Under the pieces are notes generated by a model that saw only the letters and a list, made by a program, of their open reading frames with translations, was not told where the DNA came from and made no database searches. DNA of 64,000 nucleotides from NCBI GenBank assembly GCA_050084985.1, contig JBITNC010000001.1, positions 180,730,001 to 180,794,000 of the forward strand. The letters are read 5' to 3'. Below, one piece after another: positions 48,541-60,687 of this stretch; within the stretch, counting starts at the first letter, position 1; each line of letters opens with the position of its first letter. Source of the stretch: Nageia nagi (lineage: Eukaryota; Pinophyta). Both the position numbers and the translations under genes were made by a program.

Positions 48541-50689
48541 ATCATTAGAAATACTTATCATACCAATGCAACCTCTTGGTTGTAAAGGAGGTAGAGAATT
48601 ACTGAACACCCCTAATTTTCCATTTTCTAGATGTATAGATCCAAGTTTTGCAGTAGCATCATCATCCATCTTAATAGCCTTTTTGTCAATAAAGTCCTAT
48701 ATGATATGCCTTAAAGTCCTTCAATTGCATGTTAGATGTTTAGGAACCCTATGATACTTACAATATTCCTCATATATGAAATTTTTAGGGATACCATTTG
48801 GAAACTTAGGCTCAACAATAGGAGGAAGTTCAATAAGATCTTCTTTTAACAAAACATTAAGAATATTATCAATAATATTAGTTAAAGGTGTAAACTTCCA
48901 CCTAGGCTTATGATTATTGTTATGTTTATGAATAACATTGTTTACTTCATCTTTTTTATTATTTTTAGGTTTTTGCATTGTCTTTTGGTATGTAGGAGTA
49001 CTCTTGTAGCATATAACTTCTTAATGCATGGCTCTTTTTTAACACAACATCCATCATATCTCCTAATGTTATATCATGATTAGAAATTAATAATAATTTA
49101 TACATAGATAATAAAGCATTTACAAATTTATCTTTCAAATCTTGCTCAAGCATGGTAATTTTATTAGCAATTCATGTCCATACTTTAACAAAATCATGAA
49201 TAGATTAATTAGGAAATCGCTTAATCTTACACAAATCCTTGAAATAAACTTTTTAGAAAATATTATACTTGAAATTTTACAAAAATTGATGAATTAGATC
49301 CTCATACTTATCAATGCTCTTTTCAGGAAGCTGAAAATACCATTTTAGTATTTCATCCTTCAAACTATGTGAGAATAATTTAGCAAGCATATCTCTATCA
49401 TGCATATATTCCATAGCTTCTTCTTGAAATTTTCTAACATGCATCTTAGGATCTTGAAAACCATTGAATTTAGTAAACTTAATACTCTTTTTTCTAGTAA
49501 GAAATTTAGTAATAATTCTATCTGTTAATGGCCTTTTTAAACAAAATATGAAATCATCATCATTAACAATGGACTCTAATTTTGTTTGTTGTTTATTTAC
49601 CTTAGTTTATTCCTATTTTGGGGGAGGTGGAGGGGTTTGAGGTGGAAGTTGTGCCTTTCTAAGTTCATTTTCTTTAAGTATAACAAATTTTCTATTTACC
49701 CTTTCATGTTTGAGTTTATCAAGCATTTGAACTAAAACATCCATTTGTTTCTGAAGGGTTTCAAAAGGCCAATTACTAGTATCATGTAATTCAAAAAGGA
49801 TTCTAGTTTTGATATTATGTTCTTCTAATGTCCAATTAGGTTGTAACTTATAAGTATCATCAACAATCTTATCAAGTTATTTTTTTAGTTTATCATTAGG
49901 GTTATCATTTTGTACAATATCCTTACCTGTATCAGGTTTGAGGATGAGGTACTCATAATTGTCATTAGCAACCTCTATTCCACTATCATCTACAACTTCA
50001 TCGCATGGAGGTTGTGTAGTTATTTCAAGAGGGACATTTGTCTTAGCCTCAAGCACATTGTTAGCATCGTGTTGATAGGAAGGCACACCACTAGTGACAT
50101 CCATATCAATGGTATGAACCCTCTATCATGTGGATCATGCATTTTTATATGAAAATAAACTATCTAATGATTTTGAGTTTGTAGAATTTTTCTCTAAGAG
50201 CTCATAATGTGTTAGAATATTAATGATAGTTTTATCATTATGAGTAAGAAAATATTCTAACCTTTATCTATCATATAACACTTCCTATATAGATCTAACA
50301 TTTCTAGGAATTGTATCTAACTCATGGATTTCACCACTACTTTCATCAAAATGACTATGCAATTCCATATTTTCAAATTTAGAATGATCAATATTAGGAA
50401 TAAATCTATTGGGAGTTTCACCAATAATATCCATTTTGTTGCTAGAGCTTGTAGAATCAAAATCACTAGGAGTATCAGGATGAGGTTCTTGTAGGGGTAG
50501 ATTAGGATTATTTTGAATCCTTCTCTAGACATCATTAAAATGAACCCTTCCTTTGGATACTTTAGGGTTTTCTACATTCATATTAATTTTTTCAATATAG
50601 CTAGAATAACCCCTAATTTTATCATTTTCTTTAGCTATCATCCGAAGAGCTTTAGGTAAGGGGATGAATAATAGGGAGAATGGATTCAT
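48541..50689 (-). pseudogene. Gypsy-E gag (broken)
   Basis: Start ATG at 50689 (MNPFSLLFIPLPKALRMIAK) opens a frame that continues with one TAG at about 50530 through DFDSTSSSNKMDIIGETPNR. Further on the gag core is visible near 49330-49470 (FNGFQDPKMHVRKFQEEAM, then LAKLFSHSLKDEILKWYFQL), and 48965-49153 has LEQDLKDKFVNALLSMYKL. A degraded knuckle-type YCKYHRVPKHLTCN lies near 48720-48770. Stops and shifts interrupt it. Style and spacing fit the Tat/Athila/Ogre group of gag proteins, which form the particle and bind RNA. Confidence 0.8.
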
Positions 50690-51028
50690 GACTTTTCAAA
50701 AAGATGCCCTAGGTCAGGACCTAGGTGTGTAAGAATGTTAAGTTCACCAAAATGTAGACCCAATAAATATGTAAATAATAAATAAATATAAATATGATCT
50801 ACGAATACAATGAATAGCAGCTCTATATCATATTACAAGCAATATACATGAAACATATAAACCTAATACAAAGTGGGGCCTATAGCTAGTATATGTGCAA
50901 TTCTCAAGAGTAGATAACAATGAATATTTAGAGGATCATGATTGGATTTCAAATGATCTCACAATAGATATTCATTAGAATGATATCACGATTCATTCCC
51001 CAAAGTCTAGACCTCCCAATCTAGAAGG

Positions 51029-51046
51029 CACATGCCATTGGCGCCA
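51029..51046 (-). promoter_or_regulatory. Primer binding site of Gypsy-E
   Basis: On the minus strand TGGCGCCAATGGCATGTG. The LTR end is either at 51047 or, if the CTAACA end is used, at 51061. Confidence 0.65.
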
Positions 51047-51060
51047 TAGAAGAGATACAT

Positions 51061-51473
51061 TGTTAGTGGCATAAGATAGGTAGTTTTGTGTTATGCACAA
51101 GAGAGAGATTATAGAGCTTAGAGAGTTAATAAGTTCTCAAAGATAGATGACATCAAGAGACACCATTGGTTCAATGTTTAGGATAACCACCTATTAGAGA
51201 GATTTGATAGGGATGTCAACCTTCACCTCTAGTATTTATAACCTACAAGGAAATAAAAAGGGGTGAAAGCTGACATAGCAATTACAATAATCATTTCAAT
51301 ATTCAAGATAACTTAAAATATAAACCATGGTATATGATATTACATTGGCCCTAGCACATGGTATTGTAATATAATAGCATTTTATCTTAATTTATATATT
51401 ATTTCCTTTTAATAATTTAATGTGCTACATATGATTTGTTAAATAAATAATAAATCATTTTTAGGCATCTACA
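51061..51473 (-). repeat. 5' LTR of Gypsy-E
   Basis: About 413 bp in minus orientation, TGTAGATGCC to CCACTAACA. Related along most of its length to the plus-strand LTR at 57933-58399, for example TTTATATTTTA(A/G)(A/G)TTATCTTGAATAT-like and TAGGTGGT blocks. Confidence 0.75.
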
Positions 51474-53110
51474 AGCTTGATGATGTCAGTGATATCTGAA
51501 GTGTGAATTTCTTTTGTATCATTATGTTTTTAGGGTATGAATGAGCTTGATGATATCAGTGATCTTCAAAGTATGAATTATTTAGAAGACACTATAGAAT
51601 GACCTTATCCACCTAGATTTGATGTGGATTACCTCATGGAGAATGTGTATAATGCATACAAGTCTTATGCATAGAAGATCAAGCTTATGTAGAGATATAG
51701 AGCCTTATACGGAGAGGAATGGTGTTATACAGAGAAGTGAGGTCCTATGAGAAGAAGGAATATCCTATGCGGATATAGATGACCTTATGAGGAGAGATGT
51801 CAAAGGTGTGATGATGAAAGAAGATAGAGGCATGATGTCGAATATGAATTGAGGCATTATGCATGAGGTTCAAGCCTTATGGAGTGAGGTAAAAGCTTAT
51901 GCAATGAAAATAAAGCTAATGCAGAAAAAGGATGCCTTATAGAGTGAGGAACAGGCTTATGCAGAGTAGCAAGTCATTATGCAATATGTCACATGGTTGT
52001 ACAGAGAGTCTAGACATTATGTGGAGTAGATTGATGTTATGTAGACCTCCTAAGCCTTATGCTAAGAGATGCCAAAGATGGTCAAAGGAATAATATGGAA
52101 GATAAACTTCTTATATGGTCTAGTGAGGCCTTGTGTGATGATGAAATTGCTTATATGGCATGCATGTAGAGTGTCAAAGTTAAAGGGAAATACATCGAAT
52201 GCAAGTAACTTTTATTTCATTGATGAACATCATGTAGTAATAGTCAAGGGAGTGATCACTCTGACTAAATAACCAAGTATAGTGAACTCATTGCCTGTAG
52301 TAGTTAGAACTAATGATGAAAGGCATTAAGCATCAATTGAGGGAGTAATTGCTAGAAATGTGATCATGGGCCTCTATACAAATTGAAATTGTTGGAAATC
52401 ATAACTTGAAGTAGAGTGTGTCAAGGGTGTCTATAAAGATCATTTGGGTCTATAGTGTTTAAGTTGATCCCATATGAGAGAGGTGTATATTAATAGTATA
52501 GAGATTGCAAATCAGAGGAGGAAATATTATCGATGTTGAAAAAAACTAATTAGATTGGAAATGAAACTAGAGTGATGGCTATGAAGATCAATTGCAGAGA
52601 TCATAAGAGAAAGTTGGAAGTGTTTTGATGAGCTAAAGACCAGTGAGGGTTTTGTATATAGTGAAAGCATTTTTATGTTAGACTTATGAATTAGATTTGA
52701 ATTCCAAGTTAGTGCTTGGTATAGGGATTGATAATCCTTCCAATTGGCACTAATAAAGTAGGGGTTGGTGCTCTTTATAGTTGGTGTTGTAGAACATAAG
52801 GGTTAGTGCTCCTTGCATTTGGTGCTACAGAACTTAAGGGTTGGTGTTCCTTCTCATCAATACTAATAAATAGATGTAGTGTTCATACTTTGTATTAGGT
52901 TGGATTTGGACCATGATCCAAGTAGTCTTTTCCCAAGGATGTAGCCTAAATGGTAAACTTCATTATATATGGTGTTATGTGATTATCTCTTGATGTGCTT
53001 TCCTTTTCTTATTTTAGTTTATCTATTGCATTATTTTAAGTATTCTAAGTTTGAGGTTTTAAGTTTAAGACACTGATTCACCCTCTACCAATGTCACTAT
53101 GTGACTGAAA
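51474..53110 (+). repeat. 5' LTR of Copia-D, 5'-truncated
   Basis: Aligns from AGCTTGATGATGTCAG onward with about 55707-57381. It contains a CTTATGCAGAG-type array (about 51640-52060) and a GGTTGGTGCTCCTT-type array (about 52709-52890). Confidence 0.8.
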
Positions 53111-53112
53111 AA

Positions 53113-53124
53113 TGGTATTAGAGC
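53113..53124 (+). promoter_or_regulatory. Primer binding site of Copia-D (tRNA-Met type)
   Basis: TGGTATTAGAGC, one base from the usual TGGTATCAGAGC. Confidence 0.85.
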
Positions 53125-53149
53125 CAGATCCTTGAAAGATAAGCTTAAC

Positions 53150-54850
53150 CATCTTAGGAAGATATTAGATTAGTCACAATGGGAAAGAGACTTTAAAGGA
53201 ACAAATAAGGCTCTCAAATCTACTCAAGCTTGGCTAGAGAAAAATAAAGAGGAAATATTATCCATAGCTTATGATTTATAAGAAATGATTGATCCAAATG
53301 AAAAACCAAGTATAGAGAATAAAGAAAATAAACCTAACAATTAACAAGACTCTGAAGATGAAGAGATAGAATTTCTAGTTAACCTTGAAGCAAAGCTCAT
53401 AGACACCCTTGAAGACTTGGATGTTGAAAGAAGGAAAAACAATAGATCATCCAAAAAATTAAATGAATATGAAGATCAGATTGAATATTTATTTATATAA
53501 CTTTAAAAGGCTAAGAAGACACAAGCTTATTTTCAGTAGTAAAGCTTGTAGCAAATCTGATGAAGAGCTTGCCAGCTTGAAGATACAATTGGAAGCAACC
53601 TTGGAAAAGGAAAAATCCTTAATATTACATGTGGAACAATGCAATAGGCATAAGGAGATAGCAAGCAAAGTTATTCAGGATCTAAAGTTGCAAGTGGAAG
53701 AAGCCATTACATTGCAAATAAAGGAGAAAGAAGCTTATTTGAAATAAACTTGAAGAAGAGATTATTTTATTGAAAAGAAAATTAGATGAGGTTAATCAAA
53801 AACTGAACACCAACCTTAAGTGTGAAAAGAGGATGGAGATTCTAGATGACATGTTGAGATAACAAAGAGACCCTAAGATCAAGTTTGGTCTTAGATATGA
53901 TGTAGAGCAACGCTCATCCTCCAAAGCTATAGAAAAGAAGACTTTGAATGTTGTGGGAATAAGGTAAAAGAAGCATAAAGTTGAATCACCAAAGCAACCA
54001 ACAAAAGATAAACAAGATAAGGATAAAAGGGCAAATGGTTGGTTGAAGCATAAAAGGCTTGATGAAAAAAGGAGAAGCCATCAAATAAGAACATATGTAG
54101 AAAATTAAAATCAACAAAAGAGGTCTTATCCTTCTCATCTTATCTATGATAATGCATTTTATTGTTATTATTTTAAATTCAATCAATTTGGACAGAAGGC
54201 AACAATATGTAGATCAAATTTCATGCATAAAAACTTTGTAAATCAAAGCTCATGTACTTCTTTTCTAGATGATAATGTTAGATATTTTATATACAATTGG
54301 TTTGATCATAAAGTAGATAATTGCATAGCAAACACTAGACCAAAGAGTGATCTTGGTAGAAATTTATATACCCTCCAAATTGAATATGATGTATAGTGTT
54401 TTAATTGTAATGCTTATGGGCATATGGAAAGGTTTTGTAGAAAGCCTTTTGCATCTAATAGATGGTAGGATAATAGATTCCATCAACCTTAAAGAAGAAA
54501 GCAAATACAAGAGAGAAGTTAATATAAGGGTCAAAGAATGAACTAGGGACAATCACCAAATGGATATGGATAACATGCTAAAGAAGATAGATCAATAACA
54601 GACATAAGAAGTTCTAAAGAAAGAAATTCCAAGAGGAAACCTATCTTATTGGTTAGTTGAGCAATCTTGAAAAAGAACTAGAAGTGGCCTCACTTCTACA
54701 CTATTTATGGGGTCAATGGGAGAACCTCCTTAGGGGGAGCAATTCAAGAAAATTCTAAAGCTTTTGTTGTATAAGAGTTGCCTAAGGATGGTGAATATGA
54801 AGGAAGAGGGAGTTTATGTTATCTTGAGACATTTGGTTCTGATTAGTTAA
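53150..54850 (+). pseudogene. Copia-D gag with coiled coil and three knuckle-like motifs
   Basis: The N-terminal part reads WERDFKGTNKALKSTQAWLE, then an acidic stretch. 53570-53750 encodes a coiled-coil-like segment with ELASLKIQLEATLEKEKSLI and KVIQDLKLQVEEAITLQIKE. A basic region follows, then two degraded knuckles (CYYFKFNQFGQKATIC near 54170; FIYNWFDHKVDNC near 54300). One intact CCHC knuckle CFNCNAYGHMERFC is near 54394-54435. Many stops and two or three frame changes break it. Three knuckles in series occur in some plant copia gag proteins. It would bind and package element RNA. Confidence 0.8.
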
Positions 54851-55148
54851 ATACATGTTAATTGGTTGTCATTATTAAATTTGATGCTAACTTCAAAGGA
54901 TTTTAAGCCTAAAATAAAGGGGAGCATAGTGCTTGTTATGATATTTCAAAGGTTGTTGTTGTTTTTTCCAGAGATTTGAGTTTTTGTTGATGGAGAAGAA
55001 AAGAGACTGTTATTGTTGTACCAATACGTTAAAGGAGATTACTATTGAGTTATTGGTATGCTTCAGTATCCCTCTAATGCACCTTTGACATTATTGAAAA
55101 AAAGGGAGAGAGAGAGATCATGCTAGAGTATGTTTTGAAAATAATGCC

Positions 55149-55160
55149 AAAGGGGGAGAT
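55149..55160 (+). promoter_or_regulatory. Polypurine tract of Copia-D
   Basis: AAAGGGGGAGAT directly before TGTTGGCCATATG, the 3' LTR start. Confidence 0.85.
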
Positions 55161-57381
55161 TGTTGGCCATATGCCTATGTTGATGTTGTCATGATTATAA
55201 AAGGACTCTACACATATACCATAATGTCAAAGGTTATCGTATGCAATCATGTTGAAATCACAAAGTGTATGAGAAATATGTTGGAACTTGAAGACTTGAA
55301 TTTGGGCATGTACAAGGTCTACCAAGTGTCTAAGAGATATACAAATATTATGTTAGAGATCTAGCAATATTTACTAGCAAGATTATATTGAAGTTCCATC
55401 CAAATCAAATGAAGAGGAAAATACACCATCTGAGAGAATTTGCTTTAAAGTTACTTATTCTATTCTAACATCATTCTGATGAAACTCAACCTATCCAATT
55501 CTATCGGATCTCCATCAAAATTAAAATAGTATTAAAATGGTCAAAGTATAATGTGTTCTATTTTACTACCATTTCAATGAAGTTCATTCACTCTATTTTT
55601 GTTGGATCTCTACTAGAATCAAATATTGTATTTTCAAGATGTGGAGAAATGTTGATGATGTTAGCCCCTTTTGGAGTGTGAATATTCTAATATTAATATG
55701 TTTTTGGGGTGTGGATGAGCTTGATGATGTCAGTGACCTTTGGAGTGCAAATTTCCTTTGTATCATTATGTTTTCAAGATGCGGATGAGCTTGATGAAAT
55801 CAATGATCTTCAAAGTGTAGATTTTTTAGAAGATATTACATAATGACCTTACCCATCTAGATTTGATATGGATTACCTCATTAAGAATGTAGATAATGCA
55901 TACAGATCTTATGCATATAAGATCATGCTTATGCAAAGATATAGAGCCTTATGCAGAGAGGAATGGTGTTATGCATAGGAGTATCATATGTAGACATAGA
56001 CAACCTTGTGAGGAGAGATGTTAAAGGTATGATGATGGAAGAAATTGGAGGCATGATGTTCAATATAGCCAAAGTGTTATGCGAGAGGTTTAATCCTTTT
56101 GCAATGAGATAAAGGCTTATACTATGCAAATAGAGCTTATGTAGATAAAGGATGCCTTATACAATGAGGAACATGCTTATGCAGAGCAACAAGTCATTAT
56201 GCGATACAATGTATCACATGGTTATGCAGATAGTCCATATCTTATGCAGAGTAGATTGATGTTATGCAAACCACCCAAGGCTTATGTGGAGAGATGTTAG
56301 AGATAGTCGAAGGTGTAATGTAGAAGATAAAGTTCTTGTGCGATCTAGTGAGACCTTTTGCAATGATGAAGGTGCTTATGTGGCATGCATGCAAAGTGTC
56401 AAAGTTAAAGGGTAGTACATCGAAAGTAAGTAACTGTTATATCATTAATGAACATCATGTAGTAATAATCAAGGGAGTGATCACTCTGACTAAAGAGCTA
56501 AGTATAGTGAACTTGTGGCCTATAGCATTCAAAACTAATGATGATAGATGTTAAAAGTCAATCAAGGGAGTAACTAACAAAAATGTGATCATGGTTATGC
56601 ATGCGCATTAAAGCTACTAAAATCATGGCTTGATGTAGAGTGTATTAAGATTGTTTATAAATATCGTTTGGGGTTATAGTGTTTAAGTTGATCATGTATG
56701 AGAGAGGTTTATGCTCCTAATATAGAGATTATAGTTCAGAGGAGGAAATGTTATTGATGTTAAAATAAACTGATTAGATTGGAAATAAGGGAATAGTGAT
56801 GGCTTGTGAAGATCAATTGTAGAGATCATAAGAGAAGGATGGAAGTGTTTTGATAAGCTACATACTAGTGAGGATTTTGTATATAGTGAAGGCATTTTTA
56901 TGTCATACTTGTGAATCAGATTTGAATTCCAAGTTGGTGCTTGGCATAAGGGTTGGTGCTCCTTCTAGTTGATGTTGGTAAAGTAAGGGTTGATGCTCCT
57001 TATAGTTGGTGCTACAAAATGTAGGGGTTGGTGCTTTTTGTATTTGGTGTTACAGAACTTAAGGGTTGATACTCCTTCCAATTAGTTTCGATAAATAAAT
57101 GCAGAGTTGGTGCTCCTTCTAATTAGTGTCGGTAAATAAATGTAAAGTTGGTGCTTTGCATTGAGTTGGACTTGGACCATGATCTAAGCATTCTTTTCTC
57201 AGATATGTAGCCTAAATAGAGAACCTCGATATATATGGTGTTGTTTGATTATCTCTTAATGTGCTTACCTTGTCTTGTTTTAGTTTCTCCATTACATTGT
57301 TTTAAGCATTTTGAGTTTACGGTTTGAAGTTTAAGAAATTGATTCAACATCCCCCCTCTCAATGTCACTATGTGATTAACA
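55161..57381 (+). repeat. 3' LTR of Copia-D (about 2.2 kb)
   Basis: TGTTGGCCATATGCC to GTGATTAACA. It includes a 25-bp-scale quasi-periodic CTTATGCAGAG array (about 55880-56290) and tandem GGTTGGTGCTCCTTCTAGTT-like units of about 45 bp (about 56935-57165). Both arrays recur in the 5' LTR with different copy numbers. Confidence 0.82.
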
Positions 57382-57576
57382 CATATCAAGTCCCTCAGAA
57401 GTAACTCATAGCATGAATTTGATATAGACCAATGTATATGTTAGGAGTAATTATTACCTTGAGTCTTCAATAAGTCTTAAGATTACCATGATGGAGTAAA
57501 TAGTTTAAATAATACTCTCAAGATAAATTAGAAAATGAGAATATGATAAACCATCAATCCAAACACTATCATTTGA

Positions 57577-57639
<63 letters not shown>

Positions 57640-57932
57640 ATTTTAAAAACTTACTTAAACAAAGAAAAATATTTGGATTCAAATCACTATCTAAGATAAA
57701 AAAATTTAATATTATTATTTAAAAAATAGATCCTTAAGTATGGTCCACTACAATAATGGATTATCAAGTTGTTGGAGTATTGACAATAGTGGTTCAACAA
57801 GTAGAGTGTATTGACAAGGGGATAGGGTTGCCTAACTTTTGGTTGATTTTTATTTTTATGGCATATTGATTGGGTGGAAGAGGACTTCAACGTGGATATT
57901 TGTTAGGTGGAGGAGGTCCTAGAGGTGGATAT
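57382..57932. other. AT-rich gap with AT microsatellite
   Basis: Nothing coding. It contains the AT run at 57579-57636. Confidence 0.7.
57579..57636. repeat. AT dinucleotide microsatellite
   Basis: Uninterrupted run of 29 AT units. Confidence 0.98.
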
Positions 57933-58399
57933 TGTAGACTCCTAAAAATGATTTATTATTTATTTAATAAATCATATTTAGACTTCTCAAATGATTTATT
58001 ATAAAATTACAAATGTCAAGATAAAGTTGATATTACAATGCAAGGCCATGTGTTATATATTAAATGCTATATCATTTATCATAGTTTATATTTTAGAGTA
58101 TCTTGAATATAACAAAGATTATATTATTACCAGAGATTGACCTTCACTCCTTACTATATCTTTGTAGGCTATATATGTGAGTGGAATAGGCTGACCTCCA
58201 CATATTGGAACTCTTTTATATGACAAGATCTCTGATAGGTGGTGTTCAACCATAATCTTATCAAGCTATAGTGTCTCTCGATGCCACCTATTATGAGAAA
58301 TTATTATACTATGAGCTTTGAAACTTTCTATCTTTTGCACACAGTATAATTAAACATATCTTACATTGTTAACAACATGTTTCTCTTAGGCCACCAACA
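57933..58399 (+). repeat. LTR of a Gypsy-E-like element (Gypsy-F)
   Basis: Starts TGTAGACTCCTAAAAATG and follows the Gypsy-E LTR in opposite orientation to about CCACCAACA at 58399. The next bases ATGTGCATCTTCTA also match Gypsy-E, but no TGGCGCC primer site follows, so it could be a solo LTR or a decayed end. Confidence 0.7.
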
Positions 58400-58689
58400 A
58401 TGTGCATCTTCTAGATCAAGGGTTCCAAATTTTGATGGTCAAGTTGTTGATTTATGTATATGAAGATCCATTACGAACTCATAATGAATTCGATCCTAAT
58501 CCTCTAAATATTCTTTATTATTTGTTGTTGAGGATTGTACATACACTTCATATCAAGTTCATGCATTTCATATATATTTGTTGTATCTAATACAATGTTC
58601 ACATCTACTCTTCTTATATTGTAGATCAATTTATTTATTATGTATATTCGTATTTTACACAATTTATGGTCTACAAATATGAAGATTAG

Positions 58690-59260
58690 GTGTCTTGTTG
58701 AGGGATAATTATATTAACTTAATTTTGAATTTGGATTTTTGGATTGTTCTTTTTAACATCATTCTTTTTATACAATCTAACCTCACCATTGGCAACATTA
58801 AGTTCCTCAATTATTTTTTCCATGCAAATAACATATTCAAAGGTAACAAATTATTGCATTTAAAGAGTATCTAATATATATTCATAAAAACTTGTAATAA
58901 ATAAATTGGTCATTTCCACTTAACGTATCAAGAATGTATGATTACTGATTAAATCTCTTCATCGAGTCACATAATCACTATAAGGCTCATCATCAAATTA
59001 TCTCAAATTGTAAAGATCATATAAGGATATTTTATCTTTAATGTTGATAGAAAAATGATACAAGAATAACTAAACATTATTTTACCTATCTAATATTAAG
59101 TTTATTAGGGACATGGGGAATGTTCAAAGCATGAGATCATCATTATGGTTGATCATATAACATGCATGGGTGAAAGCTTGAAGATGGCATTAGGGATCCT
59201 CCTTAGATTTAAACTTATTAAATTTTTAGAATCTCAAAATATTTGGGATAATTTTTGCAT
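58690..59260 (-). pseudogene. Gypsy gag remnant (Gypsy-G)
   Basis: The minus-strand translation pieces read FNKFKSKEDPNAIFK (about 59190-59230), the start of a gypsy gag core, then LYDLYNLRQFDDEPYSDYVT and MTNLFITSF (about 58900-59030), and MEKIIEELNVANGEVRLYKK (about 58770-58830). The order is that of Tat/Athila-type gag. Numerous frame changes and stops show heavy decay. It lies in the opposite orientation to the LTR at 57933, so it probably belongs to another insertion. Confidence 0.6.
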
Positions 59261-60180
59261 GGTACAAAAGGATGGATTGGTTGATTGCATAATAAATTAT
59301 AGGTAGGACATTAAGAACCTTAGTCAACATTATTTACCCCTAATTGTTGTAGTCATTCGTAAGTTTGTTGACTAGAGATGAGGAGGGAGTTCAAGAGTGT
59401 AAGTATGGTAGGATACGTAGATGGGGTGGTAGTAGGAATCACATTGGGATTTTTAAGTGGAATTTAGAGGCTAGGAAGTGGTTAAGGTTATGGTCATTTG
59501 ACTTGGGGGATTAGTTGAACCTTAATTTATTGTTAGGGTAGATCATTGGTTTGATTTTTAGGTGGAAGATGTGAATTAATTTAAAGATGAAATATGGTGT
59601 TAGGATGAGATTGGGGTTGAGGGATGGTATTATTTTGTGATCATGTTATGGTGGTTGTTTAGTCTTGATGTTGGGGTCAACTTGGAATGTTTCATTTACC
59701 TAAATTTATAATTCTTCATCAAATGGATTATTTGGGCATTGAAAAGCTTGATCACTATCATGTGATTTAGATGCTTTTCTAATAGCTTGTCTTTTATGTA
59801 AGATTTATAGGATGGTTTCTTCATTTTGAAGGATAGTCCTCAAAATCTTATGGATAGGATATTTTCTTGAGATTGGTTTGTTTAGAAGTAGAGGCTACTT
59901 CTTATACATTTTGATAAGTTGAAGCTTTGTGAAGGATATTGTCAAATGAGGATTTTGAATTCTACTTTTATACAAATAAAAATGGTTAACTGTTAAAGCA
60001 AACTATTTCTCGCTTAACAAATTAATCAATTGAAATAAAAAAAATTCACCATTTCACTTAATTTTACATAAAAATATAAAAAATAAATATAAATTTATGT
60101 AATATGAAATATTAATAATGATTAAACAATTTAAAGATTTAGATTATATAAAATAGAAAAGTTTAGATTATATGCACCAT
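59261..60180. other. AT-rich region, no feature seen
   Basis: No supported frame or repeat; probably decayed element sequence. Confidence 0.45.
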
Positions 60181-60687
60181 TCCATTAGAAACTATGCCTT
60201 AATTCCCTTCAATATAGAATGGGGTGGACCCTTATTGATTCGGTGGGCGATACCACCATCCATCGCAAACAACCGATACTGAAACTAAAAGTATGTAAAA
60301 AATCAATTTTGAATCATTTAGCTGGCAAGAAATCCATAGCAAATGCCACTATATTTAATCGACTATCAGAAACGCAACAAGAAGGGGAAGGGGAGGCGCA
60401 TGACATTTGAAAAGCTAAAGCGAAAGTGTTTTGTCCTTTCGCGTCTCGACCGACAGCACGTTACCGTTGAGACCATCGTTCAACGGCTATATGAGGAGAA
60501 AGCTTGTTCTATAAGGCTATATTAGGGTACCATACAAAGCATTGTCTTCTATATTAAGGCTCTTTAGATTCGAATTAGCTTAAAATGGCAAGAGATGGCA
60601 AGTTGCAAGGATTACCAGAGCAATTATTTCAATATTCATTGGTGATATCTTCTCTGGCTGCGATTAGATGGGGCTATCATACATAAG
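60181..60687 (+). other. Less AT-rich stretch upstream of a small ORF
   Basis: Base composition becomes more balanced, with CG-containing words (TTCGCGTCTCGACCGACAGC near 60438). Two overlapping short frames (60219-60410, 60343-60525) show no family signature. It could be promoter and 5' UTR of the 60688 ORF. Confidence 0.35.

Larger units (their letters stand above)
48541..51473 (-). mobile_element. Gypsy-E 5' part: LTR, primer site, gag
   Basis: Minus strand. LTR starting TGTAGATGCCTAAAAATG at 51473, TGGCGCC-type primer site at about 51046, leader, and a long gag from 50689 to about 48541. Protease, pol and 3' LTR are not seen to the left. The LTR start touches Copia-D LTR sequence at 51474, so it probably inserted into Copia-D. 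The LTR head is nearly the same as in Gypsy-B and the LTR at 57933. Confidence 0.75.
51474..57381 (+). mobile_element. Copia-D, gag-only element with very long LTRs
   Basis: Plus strand. A 5' LTR lacking its first part (51474 to about 53110), a methionine-type primer site, about 2 kb internal region with only gag, polypurine tract AAAGGGGGAGAT, and a 2.2-kb 3' LTR (55161-57381). LTRs share long ordered blocks with two kinds of internal arrays. I find no protease, integrase or RT motif, so the element looks non-autonomous. The 5' LTR is cut by the Gypsy-E LTR at 51473/51474; the removed part is not visible elsewhere in the window. Confidence 0.75.
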
